From positions 744,001-808,000 of the forward strand of contig JAUDYN010000005.1 of the NCBI GenBank assembly GCA_030407005.1: 64,000 nucleotides of DNA, in the 5' to 3' direction. Positions within the stretch are counted from its first letter, which is position 1; each line of letters begins with the position of its first letter. Both the position numbers and the translations under genes were made by a program. The stretch is from Desarmillaria ectypa. Taxonomy: Eukaryota; Basidiomycota; Agaricomycetes; Agaricales; Physalacriaceae. The notes under the pieces are model-generated. The model saw only the letters and a list, made by a program, of their open reading frames with translations. It was not told where the DNA came from and did no database searches. Positions 10,149 to 22,194 of the stretch are shown in pieces.

Positions 10149-13135
10149 TCAAACATACACCGCATAGGATCCAATCACTGGCCTATGATCACTCCTCCCT
10201 TCTAATCTCCTCATGCCCCGATCATCTAATGTATCATAGCTCAAACAAATAACATCACCCTTCTTCCGAATCTCAGTTCTGGCATTCTCCCGGTCTACCT
10301 CAAGAGGACTCGTCGTCGAGCTATTATTATGCGATAAAAATGGGAAGAAACGCCACCTTGATGGCGTGGATATCCGCTCAGTGTGGTCCCGTATTGCCCT
10401 TTCCAGAGGAGCGAATAGGTTTTGATTTCCTTCGGAGTTGGTGGTAAGACTGGTTGATGCGTGTTGTGGTGGTGTCGGGTCAGTGGTTGAGCCAACGGAA
10501 TGGCGCCGCGTAATATCAATATCGTTAGAATTGCTCCGTGGAAGAGATGGTGGTGTTTCTGTAGTAGGAAACTGAGCAGTCGATGTGGTATAAGGTACGG
10601 TGGTATTCTCCGGTAGTTGGGTATCAGGATGCTGTGAGTGGTTGGTAAAGCGGGAAAATGGAGATGCGTTGTGTAAAATATCGCGAGAAGCTCGTGGGGA
10701 ATCCGCTGTTGACGGGGGAGTCGATATCGTGCCGGACGTGAGAGAGCCAGTGGATTCCCTCCGCCTCGCGGAGAGGGGCCGAAAGGCATGAGCAAAGAAT
10801 TGTCCCATTCTTGTCCGTGCCCTGAAATGTGGTTCTGGCCATTCCTCTTTGAGTTCGGGTTCAGGAACGACCGTAGACTTCCACAATATGCGGTCGCACC
10901 TAGAGACGAATCAGCTTTACACATGACGATATGCAGAACATGAACTCACCAGCTCGGGACACGTTTCTTATGAGACGAGTCATAGACACCCTTGTCCACA
11001 TCGCCTATATCATCTTCATCATCGCTCGGTACACTTGACTTCGTTGAACTCATTCCGCCCAGAGGCGGAGGCTTTAGGAGTCGTGGTTCGCCGCCGTCCA
11101 ATGAAATGGCCCTCTCCTCGCGTAAAGGCGTCTTTATCTCGCCGACAATATCGACCGAGCTGTGAGGCTTGTGAATTTTCATGACCTCAACGTCGGGACT
11201 ATGTCTCATCTTGAGCCACCTCGCAGGAGTTGTTGGTATGCTCGGCGGAAGCATGGAAAGCCATTTTATCTTCGCTTTGTGCGCAGCTAGAGATAACGAC
11301 ACTTTACTCCCGGGCGTGGTGCTCTGCGATACAAGTGGTGAATCCAATTCATCGTCGTCCCCCTCCGTGACAAGTTTCGAGTGCATAGATGTCCACGTGG
11401 AAGAAGATAGCGAAGCATTTTCTCCTTCACCTTCTTCATCCGCATCATCATACTCTCCGTATTCTAATTGTTTCTCTTTCTCTTCAACTTCAGTGAGTGG
11501 TTGTGACCTTTCACCTGGGCCAGGCCAACGATCCGGTCGAGAGCTGTGTTTCGGTCGCTTCAACGTGCGCAGCACATCGTACTTGAACGTCGGAGGAAAA
11601 TCTATGGGAGCCTCTTGGAAACCGACGAAGGCTTGCTCCTTCTCCATGATGTCTCGTAGCTGGTCAAAAGCGAGTGCTTGCGCATATTCTATTTCGGAGT
11701 ATTGGAAATAAATAAATGGCATAGAGAATCCGACATACCTTGCCGTGATAACAACCAGTCTGCATGTAACCGTGAAATATTCAATCGAAAATTGAGATCG
11801 CCAAATATAAAGGTAAAATCGAATTTGTCGGTGAGGTCTGAAGAAGACGTCAACTGCATGTCAACACTACCTGCTAGGATCGAACCTTCCGCCATCATGC
11901 GCTCATCGGTGTGGGATAGAAAGTCATCCACCGAAAGCTCGGACTAGATAGAAAACGTCAAGTCCAACTTACGATGCGCGAAGGCCGGCGCACCTTAATT
12001 TTGGCAAGATTTGCTAAACGGTGATTTACTTTGCCTTCATGGGCCGCCAAATGGCAGTTGAGAAAGAGAAAAGACATTCCATCTATTTTCAAGCTAATCC
12101 CGACAGCGCCCTTGTTCCCGACTCTCCCTCCAATGAGCCCAGCCGTAACAGCAGATTTGGATGTTCCTGCGCAAGCGTTATAATGACAGCTATGCGACGT
12201 GATGGAACTCACCATCAACATGGCTTTTCAAATCACGATGAATATAGACAGCTAGGTATATGCCCATCATACGTTCCTTGATGAGTAGCTGGTAAGGACC
12301 CTTCCGAGGCTCCTTGGACGCCATGCGTGGAGAGAGAGGTTTGGGCATGCTGATATCATTTGTGGTAGGTGTGGACATGCGCGTGCCGCAAGATCCACCT
12401 TGACATAACCAATCTTCTACCATTGACGTCCAACCAGTAGGAGCTTCGTGTGGCGGGTCCTCGGCGTTCTTCTTCGACTTGACGGTATCATCCTTGATGG
12501 AGTGCTTCGAAGAGCGGTCCTTGTCCTTGTCGTCCTTTTCAATCAGTTTGAAACCGGCGCCGAGCCCCATAGGCATGCCTAACTACTAATTAGACATGGA
12601 AGCTATAGGACAGTGTCGCGACTTGCCAGACATGGAAGGACATTCCTGGCCAGCACTGTAGGACCATTCAGTGGAGACCCTGGGAGATGAACGTGTAACG
12701 TACACTACGACGAGGTGGTAAGGGTGAGTGTCGTCCGCAGGCAAGATAGGAAAGGAGTCGGTCGATGGAGATGGCGTGTACAGAGGAACCTTGCCCAGGA
12801 GCCCCTCAAGATCTCCCTAAAGAGGTCATTATTGGTTGTTACCAACGACCACCGCAGCAAGACGCACCTTTGGGACCGAATCGTGCATATTCCATGTCAG
12901 TATTCTGATCTTGAAAAACCTTGGTGAAGGAACGGCTGATTTCGCGGTAGGCGGCATCTGCGGTATCTGTCGGTCATGAACAGTCGGGTCTGATGATGCT
13001 GGTGGAGAATGGGGGAAAAGACCGTGTAGACGAGCAAGAACGGTTTGCTGACCTGATGCACAGTGAGCACCGTCATTGGCTGGGGAATTGAATAATCTCA
13101 CCTTGCCTGGACGGTACGGCAGCGGTAGCAGGCAT
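10149..13135 (-). CDS. Inositol polyphosphate 5-phosphatase family protein
   Basis: My model has nine exons: 13135-13102, 13052-12868, 12816-12704, 12655-12627, 12578-12213, 12166-11994, 11943-11739, 11688-10950 and 10899-10149. They sum to 2595 nt (864 residues). The catalytic motifs of Mg-dependent inositol 5-phosphatases appear in order: ILTWNMHDSVPKGD (residues about 64-76), LNCHLAAHEGK (about 280), FIFGDLNFRL (about 350), RVPSWCDRILW (about 610-620) and SDHRPV at the extreme C-terminus. The family removes the 5-phosphate of phosphoinositides or inositol phosphates. The core is split by two very long polar, low-complexity inserts (about 250 and 230 residues). Intron 4 (12626-12579) is a GC-AG intron. 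The frame closes only with that donor. No signal peptide is visible. The substrate cannot be told from sequence. Confidence 0.93.
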
Positions 13136-13295
13136 GGTGAGTTACATCTACAGGAAATGAAAAGGCGGATACTATTGAAGTTATTAAGATGTCATGGTGG
13201 TAGTGATCAAGACCGAGGCATACAACAACAAACAATGAGAGGCAATTCACAAGGCTATAACAGTATTATTGCATCCAGAAAACAAATATATCTGT

Positions 13296-13829
13296 CTAAG
13301 GAGAGATGGTGACCTCAACTTCAACACCCGGCTCCAAGCTGATAGATGTCTGCAGCCCAGTAGTGAGAAACAGCAGCTAAACGACGGAAAGGAGACGTAC
13401 AATTTGCTTGACAATCTCACTGGAAGAGTGGAGGTCAATAAGGCGCTTATGAACCTTGAGCTCGTAGCGGTCCCACGTCTTGGAACCTTCACCACAAGGC
13501 TACGTCGAAACATAAGCAAAAAAAAAAAAGAGACTGAAGAAGAAAACATGATAACGCACAGTCTTACGGGTAGTGATCTTGAGAACCTTGGTGGGCAGAC
13601 GGACGGGTCCCTTGACACGGAGCTGCTTGTCCTTGGCACGGTTGATGAGGTCGTTCGAAACTACACGGACAGTGAGAACGAGAATACAGACAGCAAACGG
13701 GTACCAACACTTTTCAAGATTCTTGACGTTGCTGCTCGTCAACGTGATACGGATTTTGTGGATTTTAGCGGCAGGAACGGGAGCGCCGGTAGCATCGTAT
13801 TCTTTTTCTCCTTTAGCGACGTAGCTCAT
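13296..13829 (-). CDS. RPS20: 40S ribosomal protein S20 (uS10)
   Basis: Four exons: 13829-13709, 13660-13560, 13499-13401 and 13349-13296, together 375 nt (124 residues). The protein contains [50 protein letters not shown] and ends [12 protein letters not shown], all typical of eukaryotic uS10. It is a component of the small-subunit head. Introns are 48-60 bp and sit within the conserved core. The gene ends 160 bp upstream of the phosphatase gene on the same strand, and shares a 162-bp divergent promoter with the CWC16 gene. Confidence 0.97.
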
Positions 13830-13991
13830 GATTGCAGATGAACCAGAAGGTGACTGTAAAAAGTAAGAAATATACCAGCGACGAAATTCAGAATTTCGCA
13901 CCCAAGAGGATCTGTGTATACTAAAAACAATTAAGGTTTATTCTACTTATATGCCTCGGTAATTTCCGATCCTTCTCTAGTCACGACTATC
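13830..13991. promoter_or_regulatory. Divergent promoter between RPS20 and the CWC16 gene
   Basis: Only 162 bp separate the two start codons, which face away from each other. The stretch must hold both 5' untranslated regions and both promoters. I see no clear TATA box. Confidence 0.6.
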
Positions 13992-15126
13992 ATGCAAGGT
14001 GAACTGTCCAATTAATATCCTCGGTTCCAGTACTGACTCTCAGTAGGATTCAATAAATACTATCCCCCCGACTACGATGGTGAGAAACACGGCAGTCTTA
14101 ACTCATACAGAGGTAACCATCTGGACCATCGATCCAAGTTCATCATCTCACACACGGCATAGGGAAACACGCCCTCGGAGACAGAGCACGAAAGATCGAC
14201 CAGGGCATCCTAATCACTCGCTTTGAGCTTCCCTTCAATATCTGGTGGTACGTACAGCTTCTCAACGCCGCTAATCGAATAACTCAGAGTCACACGCAGC
14301 GGGACATGCAATAATCACATCGGAATGGGCGTCCGGTACAATGCAGAAAAGAAGAAAATCGGCAACTATTACTCTACCCCCATCTTCTCATTTCGGTGCA
14401 AATGCCACCTCTGTGACGGTTGGTTCGAGATCCAGACCGACCCCAAGGTAAAAATATCACTTTTCTGCTTATTCATTCCTCGGGGTAACACCTAATTATA
14501 GAATACTCGATACGTCGTCGTCTCAGGCGCTCGGCAAAAGGACGAAGATTGGGATCCGGAGGAAAATGGCGGTTTCGCTGTTCACGGCAAGTCCGAGGTC
14601 TCTGTATCCCCGAATAACTCGTCAACTCTTCTGTCCAGATACCGAGGTTGCTGCGGCTCCCGTTGACCCCCTCGCTGCTCTTGAGAAAACCACCGACGCC
14701 CAAAATCACCTAACAAATGTCCAGGTACCCAGGCTAGAATCCCTTCAGACAGCATCGGAACATTACAACGCAGATCCTTACACCCTCTCCTCCAAAGTCC
14801 GCAAAGTGTTTCGTCACGAGAAGAAAATCGAAACCGCTAAGCGGAAAGCAGATGATGAGATCAAGGGCCGTTATGCCCTTCCGACGCAGATGAAACTCCT
14901 CCAAGACGACGAACAATCTCATAATCATGCCAAAGAAGAATGGCAAAAGGGCCGCTCCGAGTTTGAGGCGAGGGAGAGAAAGCGGAGAAAGATACTAGTG
15001 GGGTCCTCACTCGCATTACCCACTTCAAACTCCAAATCCCAAGCCATCAATTCCCTACGTACTCGTCTCTTAGGCAACACCGCAAAAAACTCTAGTAAAG
15101 ATCCACGTCTATTAATGCCCAAGTGA
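13992..15126 (+). CDS. saf4: CWC16-family splicing factor, Saf4/CCDC130 type
   Basis: Six exons: 13992-13998, 14047-14112, 14163-14247, 14300-14447, 14502-14586 and 14639-15126, giving 879 nt (292 residues). The N-terminus MQGFNKYYPPDYDGEKHGSL and GILITRFELPFNIWC are those of the CCDC130/Saf4 branch and not of Yju2. The paired CX2C motifs WCGTC and CKCHLC form the zinc-binding core. The C-terminal half is charged and coiled-coil-like (residues about 160-260). The family acts around the catalytic steps of pre-mRNA splicing. The first exon holds only seven coding bases. The last intron (14587-14638) is GC-AG with donor GCAAGTC. The gene converges on the ARID gene, with 344 bp between the stops. 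Confidence 0.93.
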
Positions 15127-15470
15127 TTGTACACGGTTTTACTTTTATTCTCTAACTGTAGCCATAGTCCATTACTTTACATCTGTAGCCAATCCCAACC
15201 AATATATATATTTAATGACAAGCATGGGACCAGTCGACAAGAAATCGATAGCGAGTAAAACAACACGTAGCAATACACAGAGCAGGATGGGAGGAGATAT
15301 TCAAGAGAAAGACTAGTGCCGACAACAGAAATTGTTGAAAATAGAAATGAAATAACTCCAAAGAACGATAGGGCCATAAGATAATGTAAACAGGTACGAA
15401 GGTAAATTAAACACGCACGAGCAATCCAAAGATATAAAAAACGTTAAACAAACGACAGGCTGTCCCCGTG
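15127..15470. other. Intergenic between convergent genes
   Basis: These 344 bp lie between the two facing stop codons and should hold both 3' untranslated regions and polyadenylation signals. No gene is visible. Confidence 0.6.
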
Positions 15471-18400
15471 CTATGATGACGAGGTGAAGATAGCCCATGG
15501 CTGTTCCAGTGTAGTCATAGGGCCATCCCATTTCCACTCTGTCGACTGGTAATAGGCTGACTCTCCTCCATCCACCTCCTTGAATGTGCCTAACCGAAGT
15601 GGATCAGACGGTTCTTCGGTTTTAAAATCAGAAAATGTGAGCGCATGGTGTGCTGGGTCCGCTTCCGAGCCAGATTCCGGACTGGGATTTGTCGATGAGG
15701 ATGATACGAAGTCTGGTGTAGGCGCCTTCGACCCTTCGTCATCGTCGATTGCTTCCGTCTCGAACAACGAAAAATCGAAAAATTCGCCAAACTCTTCCCC
15801 ACCAGGTATGGATGGCGTCGGTACACGCCCACCAGCACTGCTCCCTTCACCAAGCGGCGATATCGACGCCCCATCGCCTCCATCGGGAGCTGCACTATAT
15901 CCCTTCAAGATCATGTCCAAGGTCTCTGATATATCAGACGACAACGTCGACTCCTGCCCCTCGCCTGCCATCTTAATTAGCTCGGTCATCTGCTCCAGGA
16001 ATTGGCTGGCATCTTCCTCCGTTTTGATGTTATCAACGGCTTCTTCCCGCTTCTTCAATGCATCATTAGGAGGTCCCTCCCACTCCGTCTTCGCCTTCTT
16101 CGGCGGTGACGGCTCGCTCGCCGCAGATATGGATGGTCCTGAAGGCGGCGTCACGACTACACCATATCCACTCGCCCCACTCGGCGTAGATGCGGGAGCA
16201 GGTATCTCTTCTTCTCGCGGTCGCTTAACTCCATTCGTCGGCGTGGGGTTAGGAGGTTGCGCAGGCTCGATAGTAGGAGTAGACGACGCCTTCGATATCC
16301 TGCGCTTGGGGACCTTAACCGGTTTACCGGGCACCTTGACCTTCGGGGACTTGGGAGACGACGCAATGTTGATAGAGTTCGTAGCTGAGGGTGTCGATGC
16401 GTTCGGAGTAGGTGTAGAGGTGGCCGGGGCAGGCGGTGGGGTGGGAGAGGCGGCGGTCGCTCCAGCAGGACTGGATGACACTGGATGTATCGGCTTCTTC
16501 TTCATAGCCAAAGATGGAGTGGGCGGCGCGGCAGTTGGTGGCCGATTAATGGTTGACGGAACACTGGGATGATGTTGTGACTGAGGCTGTTGGACTTGTT
16601 GGCCGGGGTGTACGGCGTTTGGCTGTTGCGAAACTGCGGGACGGGACGGCATGCCTATGTTAGAAGTAGAAGGGCCGTTGACGACGCTTCCACTTGGTGG
16701 CGGCGGAGGCGGTTGCTGCTGCTGATGCTGCTGTTGTTGCTGATGCTGCTGCTGCTGTGCGATAATCGTCTGAACCATTGCATTGAACCTTTCATGGCCC
16801 TTCTGAACCTCGCTAAGCATGAGACGAAGGTTATCCAGATTTACAATGAACCGTGGATTATTAGAAGACAGAAAAATGCGTTGTTGTTGAACAGTCACGA
16901 CCTAGAAACCTCGTTAGATTCTGAAGTTTAGTTCAACTGAGGAGCTACGTACTATCACAGCCAGCCGCTTGACCCAGACGTCGTTCTTACCGTTTGCAAA
17001 CAGATACAGCATGGGGAGTTTACTCTCCAAATCTGCAGTCGCTCGATGCAGTTGCTCAACCACAGCGTTGTAGGCCATCCGCTCTTCAGGAAGAACTCTG
17101 ACCGAACCAAGCGTAGCCATACCTGGGAATTCATGAATAACTTGCGGAAAGAACTCTGAATTAGGACCACTCACGATTAGCAAGAAACTCTTGCTTTACT
17201 TGTGACAACATGGATGAAATTCGCGTTAACTGCTCCTGATTTCCTCGCATAAACTGGGGAATAATGGTGTTTGTAGGGAGATGGGGTCGATGCTCCATCA
17301 TACCCCCGTCCGCAGCACCGTTTTGCAAAGCCGGGTTCGGTATAAACTGCGGAGGGGACGTTGCTACATGCCCGAGAGGATTTGATGGGCCGCCAGGGTT
17401 CTGCGTAGCAGTAAATTGTCTATTGTTCGCCACCCCGCTCATTCCTTCTGACGACGGTTGTACAGGCTGATTCGTCGCACCACGCAGATTGCCACGGAAT
17501 AGATTTTGCTCCACAGCTGTGCGTTGTATCTGGGCACGATGGTTCTCGATGAACTGAATGATGTGCTCCGGGACGCCTTTCGCTCGCAATTCTGCTGGAG
17601 AAAGATCGGCGTACGCCATGACCATTTGCATTTGTGGGCCATTCATCGCTTTCACGGGGTTGGCGAGCTGCTGAGCCGCCATGTTAGCCTGCTGCTTGCG
17701 CCTCGAGTCCTGGACAGTAGTGACGTAGACCGTATCGAAGTGCGCAAGATGGTCCTTGTAAATTTGCTCCAATTGATGAGCAGTAACTGGCCCCGATTTC
17801 GCAGGCTCCGTCTCGCTACCAGGAAATTGAACGTAGCCCAACCGGGCAGCAATAGCAGCCCAGAGTTCTTTCTGAGAGACCTGTATAAGGTATAAACATA
17901 AGCAGACATCAAATTGGCCATGACTGAAGGCGAACCTTAGCTGCACCACCCTCCTGCATGACATGTGTGTGAAGAGCATGAATATCGACCGGTGTATTGT
18001 CGATCGTCGCAACGGTCCTAACGTCACGACTCAAACCCTTGGAATTCAGGTAATTCATGTAAGCGGCCTCAAATCTAGCCTTCTCCAATGGCGGTGGATG
18101 TGCCGGGCTAAACGAGTTTGGTATTCCATTGGGGATGCCAGGCTGACCACCTCCAGCAGCATTGTTCATGCCAAAAGGAAACTGACTACTACTCAAAGGA
18201 GTTTGCGATGGAGGCTGTTGCGAAGTAGAAACAGAGCGGTTAGGAGGGATAATTTGGGGTATGTTGTGGCTTTGAGGGGGTGGCTGAGAGTGGTGTTGAG
18301 AAGGGCTAGGCTGGAGATTCGACTGTTGAGGTTGGTGGGAAGGCTGCCCGTTCCCGAATGAGGCCTGAGACGTCGGCTGCATCCATTGTGGCTGCGACGG

Positions 18401-19736
18401 CGGGTGGGATTGTTGATTCGCTAAATTCATGTTATGCCTGAACAAAAATAAAGATACTATATAGGGTCATATGAAACACAGCAGACGCACATATTATTAT
18501 TCGCCATCTGAAGGACTCTTGCTAGCATATCTTTGGCCTTAGCAATATCAGACTGTTGCGTTTTAACCTGGGCAATGAAAGCAGCATCAGGCATGCCTGC
18601 ACGATTATTCTGCAGGTGACGAAGGCCGTTCTCGCCGTTATTGATTATGTTCCGTAAGGACACGATACGGTTTTGAACATCTGGGGGTAGCTGAGAACGT
18701 ATCACACCATTGGGAGCCATAGTGAACTGATGAGGTCGTCCTCCCATCTGGGTTGGCGGGTTGGCCGGAGACGCTCGCCGCAGAGCATCGTTGGCACCCA
18801 TTGCGGGAGCGAATATGTCGTTCTGCCCAGGCTGGTTGACCGATTGATGCTGCTGCTGAGGTTGCTGCTGAGGATTTAAACGGGAGGCAAACGACATGGG
18901 CCCGTTCTGATTCTGCTGGTTGGCAGCCATACCAATGAGCTCGAGTTGCCTGTTATGGTTCTGGTTCTGGTTCTGGTTCTGGTTGTTCGTAATGGCCTGC
19001 ATCATGGCGTTTCTGGCCTGCATGGAATTCTGGGAAAGTGGCGCTTGACCACCGCCGACTAAATTAGGAAAACCAATAGACTGCCTCTGAGAGGACGGGT
19101 CATGGAAAGGCGGCTGCTGAGATGCGCCGCCACTCGGTCCCGCGCCCATTTGAGGAACACCCAGTGGAAAAGGCTGTTGTTGTTGACCATGCGCGCGGGC
19201 AGCCATGTTCTGACTTCGAAGTAAATCCGCCATCTAGAAGTAGAAAAAGAGGTTAGCACGAAGATACGTAATGATAGCTTGAGAAGGGTGTGCTGGGTCG
19301 ATAAGAATGAATCGTATCATGGTTCGATAAGCAGCATGAGTGGTAAATGGGCCTGCGAGTGCTGCAGATGCCACTGACGATCCCTATAAATGCATGGAGA
19401 TTGATAGGGAGACGTGCTACGCTACGGGTCCAGGGTGTACCCCTCCACGGAGTAGACGGAGCAACGGTGGAAAGCAGGTCGAGAAATAGCCAGAATAACG
19501 AGACTTGCCTGCTGATTGATTTGTGGACTGTTCACATCCGCCCCATTATTCGGTCGGAATTGGTTCTGCAGATGCTGCATCTGGTTCCAGAGATGAGACT
19601 GCTCTGAGAACGGCGGCATTGGCTGATGGTTGTCCTGGTGCTGCTGCTGAGAGGTCTGCTGTTGCATCTGATGTGACTGGAGCATAGACGGGTTGAAATT
19701 GGGCATCATCGAGTACTGCGAGAGACGGTCTGCCAT
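15471..19736 (-). CDS. SWI1: ARID/BRIGHT-domain protein, SWI1-like subunit of SWI/SNF chromatin remodeller
   Basis: Six exons: 19736-19509, 19233-18491, 18437-17936, 17880-17175, 17122-16953 and 16901-15471, 3780 nt (1259 residues). The ARID domain spans about residues 445-550, with VDIHALHTHVMQEGGAAKV, KELWAAIAARLGYVQFPG and QIYKDHLAHFDTVYV. The N-terminal third is rich in Gln/Asn, including QNQNQNQNQN. A second poly-Gln/Pro tract lies near residue 840, and the C-terminus is acidic. ARID domains bind DNA. Q/N-rich flanks around one ARID are the pattern of fungal Swi1. Intron 1 (19508-19234, 275 bp) needs a GC donor (CAG|GCAAGTC) to keep frame. The other introns are 50-60 bp. Assignment to SWI/SNF is by family, not proven. 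Confidence 0.88.
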
Positions 19737-20416
19737 GATTCCGAAGATCAGAGGTCTGCCAGCGAGGAGGTGTCAAGCGAAGGACTTTGCAGACCGCCGT
19801 TGCCGGCAAGCAGGACGTCGACGAGGGAAGGGAGGAGTGGGTGGTAATGGGAGCGTAGAAGGGAAAGGGCGTGGCCTCTCGTCGGTGGGAAACAGGAAGG
19901 GTGTCAGGACAGTACTAGGGCTGTGGCTGAGTAGGTTTGATCTTGTTTGGTAAATATGGCGAAAATATCTATATTTGGGAATATTCTGACGAAATGACAA
20001 ACCGCATTCTACGGAATTTCCTGAAAGTGTCCTAAATAGGCATCTGCTCCTTCAAAAAAATATTTCCTGTTGCCAGCCGCGGTTCTGCCTTATCTCCTCG
20101 ACGCGAGCATAATGTCCGCCGAGGAAGATCATATCTATAACCAATTGTTCCTTCCTCGGTGCCTTGTCAATCTACACCAAGTGTGGCGTACAAACTTACA
20201 TTTTCTAGTCCAGCAATGTATATTATTACTATGTAGTCGTCATGATGTACAGAGAAGATCCAACGTCGGTAAAGTATGCATGTCTAGTATGCGGCCTTTA
20301 ATACTAAAGGTGAAGCGCATTAGGACGCTTGCACCTACAAGAATGAATGATGCAGTGTGCGCTACATGGTAAAAGATAATACGAGTACAGGGAAAGGGGA
20401 CACGTAGCACCAACAG
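19737..20416. other. Intergenic, upstream of the ARID gene
   Basis: These 680 bp hold the promoter and leader of the ARID gene and the 3' region of the VTT gene. Short frames here lack protein-like composition. Confidence 0.6.
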
Positions 20417-21650
20417 CTATAGACTGGGCCCAGCATCGTCCTTGCCTTCCTTTGGTGTCGAGATTGCTGGTCCAGCTTCTAGGATAATGTCTTCGTCGTC
20501 GTCGTCGTCAAACTGATCGTACTCGTCGTCATGTACCAAGAGACGTACAGATACATCTTTGGCTTTACTTGGGGCGTTTGGACCAACGGCCAAAATTCTA
20601 TCCTCATCCTCCTCTGTAGTCTGTGACTGCGTTTCCTCGGCAACGGCATCCGCTTCTTGCCTAAACCAGTAGCGAAGACCCACAGGGATCATCACTCCGA
20701 CAACCACTGCGGAAAGACCAAAAAAGTTCTTCCAGCTGATTAAATGAAAGTCATCGGCACTGGTCATTTCATCCAAACCACCGCCGATAGTTGTGTGGAT
20801 GACGGTGACGCCTAGGATACCAAGGGCAGTGCTAATCCAAAAGGGAACAAGCCCGATGCCAACATGTGGACACACGACGTTAACAACCCAGTGGGGTGGC
20901 AGTGGGGCGATGCGAAGAACGATCAGGTAGGAAATGATGTTGGCTTTGTTCGCAACTATGGTAACCGACCATTTTGTCAAGAGGGTGTGGAACTTTGGGA
21001 TGGCGAGGAGTGCAGGTCCGAGCGCTGCTGAGATGAGGTAGCATAGGGAAGCACCTGACGCAACACAGACGCAGGCAAGAGGTAGTGCAAAAGGAACTCC
21101 CCAAACGGCACCGCCGAGGATGGAAAGATACATAGAACCTGGCAATGAAAATGCCTGCAGACTAGAGCGGAAAGTCAGCTTGAACACTCAAATAGATGTT
21201 AGGAGACGAACAAGAGGTATGTTGTCACATAGCAAACGAAAATGCGATATGGATAGATGTCGCGATATTTCTTAAGAAGAGTGTTGAGTGCTTGCAGTTG
21301 AGCGAAAGACTTGGGAATTCGGAGAGATTCTCGATCCGCACTACAGCCAAGTAAGAACAGAATTCATGACGTAGCCATAAAACGTACTCTTCAACAGTGG
21401 GTAGTGCAAGCCACAGGGTACCCCCCAGAAATATTGTACTGACAACAAAAATGGCAGCCATCTTCAGTGTTGCGTTGAAGATCACTCTACGTGACGATGT
21501 TCGGGAGGGGGAATGGGGCAAAGCCCCGTATGATGGTGCTCCAGCACTGCGCAAAGGCGTGAGGTCGTCATCCTCATAGTCGCTTTGATGGACGGTGTCG
21601 AGCGTATATACCGACGCATTCGAAGCGGACAAGATGCGAGGAGGCGGCAT
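20417..21650 (-). CDS. VTT-domain (TMEM41/Tvp38-like) membrane protein
   Basis: Three exons: 21650-21388, 21340-21212 and 21161-20417, 1137 nt (378 residues). One membrane segment (MAAIFVVSTIFLGGTLWLAL) lies near residue 65. The VTT core then carries QAFSLPGSMYLSILGGAVWG, LACVCVASGASLCYL, an RIAPLPPHWVVN motif and further hydrophobic spans. The tail after about residue 290 is cytosolic-looking and acidic (DDDDDEDII). The family sits in ER/Golgi membranes and includes lipid scramblases. PGS at the re-entrant loop and R..P..P.W.VN are its signature. The gene is divergent from RPS28 with 187 bp between starts. Confidence 0.9.
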
Positions 21651-21837
21651 AGAGGTAGCAGCGGACGTGGTGGTGAGATTCTTGAATGCCGCAGCGGTAA
21701 CCCTATTTGGATGATGATTCAGCCGGAATGACAGTATTTGTTTGGCATTATCCCCGTCGGAGAATTAAATACCTAAGGTAAACTAAAACCTTATTTCGCC
21801 TGTCAACACAACATCCTCTACCTCGACCCAAAAAATT
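21651..21837. promoter_or_regulatory. Divergent promoter between the VTT gene and RPS28
   Basis: These 187 bp separate two start codons on opposite strands. A pyrimidine-rich tract (ACATCCTCTACCTCGACC) just before the RPS28 ATG resembles the start region of ribosomal-protein mRNAs. Confidence 0.55.
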
Positions 21838-22194
21838 ATGGTGAATATCCTGCCGCGTCCTGCTGCCATTTTCCTTTATTGACGGTGCTATTCAGGACTC
21901 TTCAAAGGCCCCCGTCAAACTGGCAAAAGTTATCAAGGTGCGCACAGCATCTGCTGCTGGACCTTTCGCTAATCCAGTCTGTAGGTCCTAGGCAGGACTG
22001 GCTCCCGGGGAGGTGTTACCCAAGTCCGAGTAGAATTCATGGACGACACATCGCGGTCGATCATACGGAATGTCAAGGGACCCGTGAGGGAGCAGGACAT
22101 TCTGGCTTTGCTCGAGAGCGAACGTGAAGCTCGGTATGTCTTTTTTTTTCACCAAACATTCAGTTACTCATTTTTCTGCAGTCGTCTGCGTTGA
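21838..22194 (+). CDS. RPS28: 40S ribosomal protein S28 (eS28)
   Basis: Four coding exons: 21838-21840, 21896-21937, 21985-22133 and 22182-22194, 207 nt (68 residues). The protein has [35 protein letters not shown] and ends [12 protein letters not shown], which are diagnostic of eS28 at the normal length. The first coding exon is the ATG alone, spliced by GTGAAT...CAG onto GACTCTTC. This start is chosen because it supplies the expected MDSSK N-terminus in frame. The last exon adds 13 bases with the stop. The product is a small-subunit protein near the mRNA exit. Confidence 0.96.

Noticed and set aside
11181..11711. A 176-codon plus-strand open frame
   Set aside because: Antisense to exon 8 of the phosphatase gene, whose minus-strand frame joins its neighbours through good splice sites.
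15580..16572. A 330-codon plus-strand open frame
   Set aside because: It is the antisense shadow of the C-terminal exon of the ARID gene. Its Gly/Ser-rich composition mirrors the Pro/Ser/Ala codons of the real gene.
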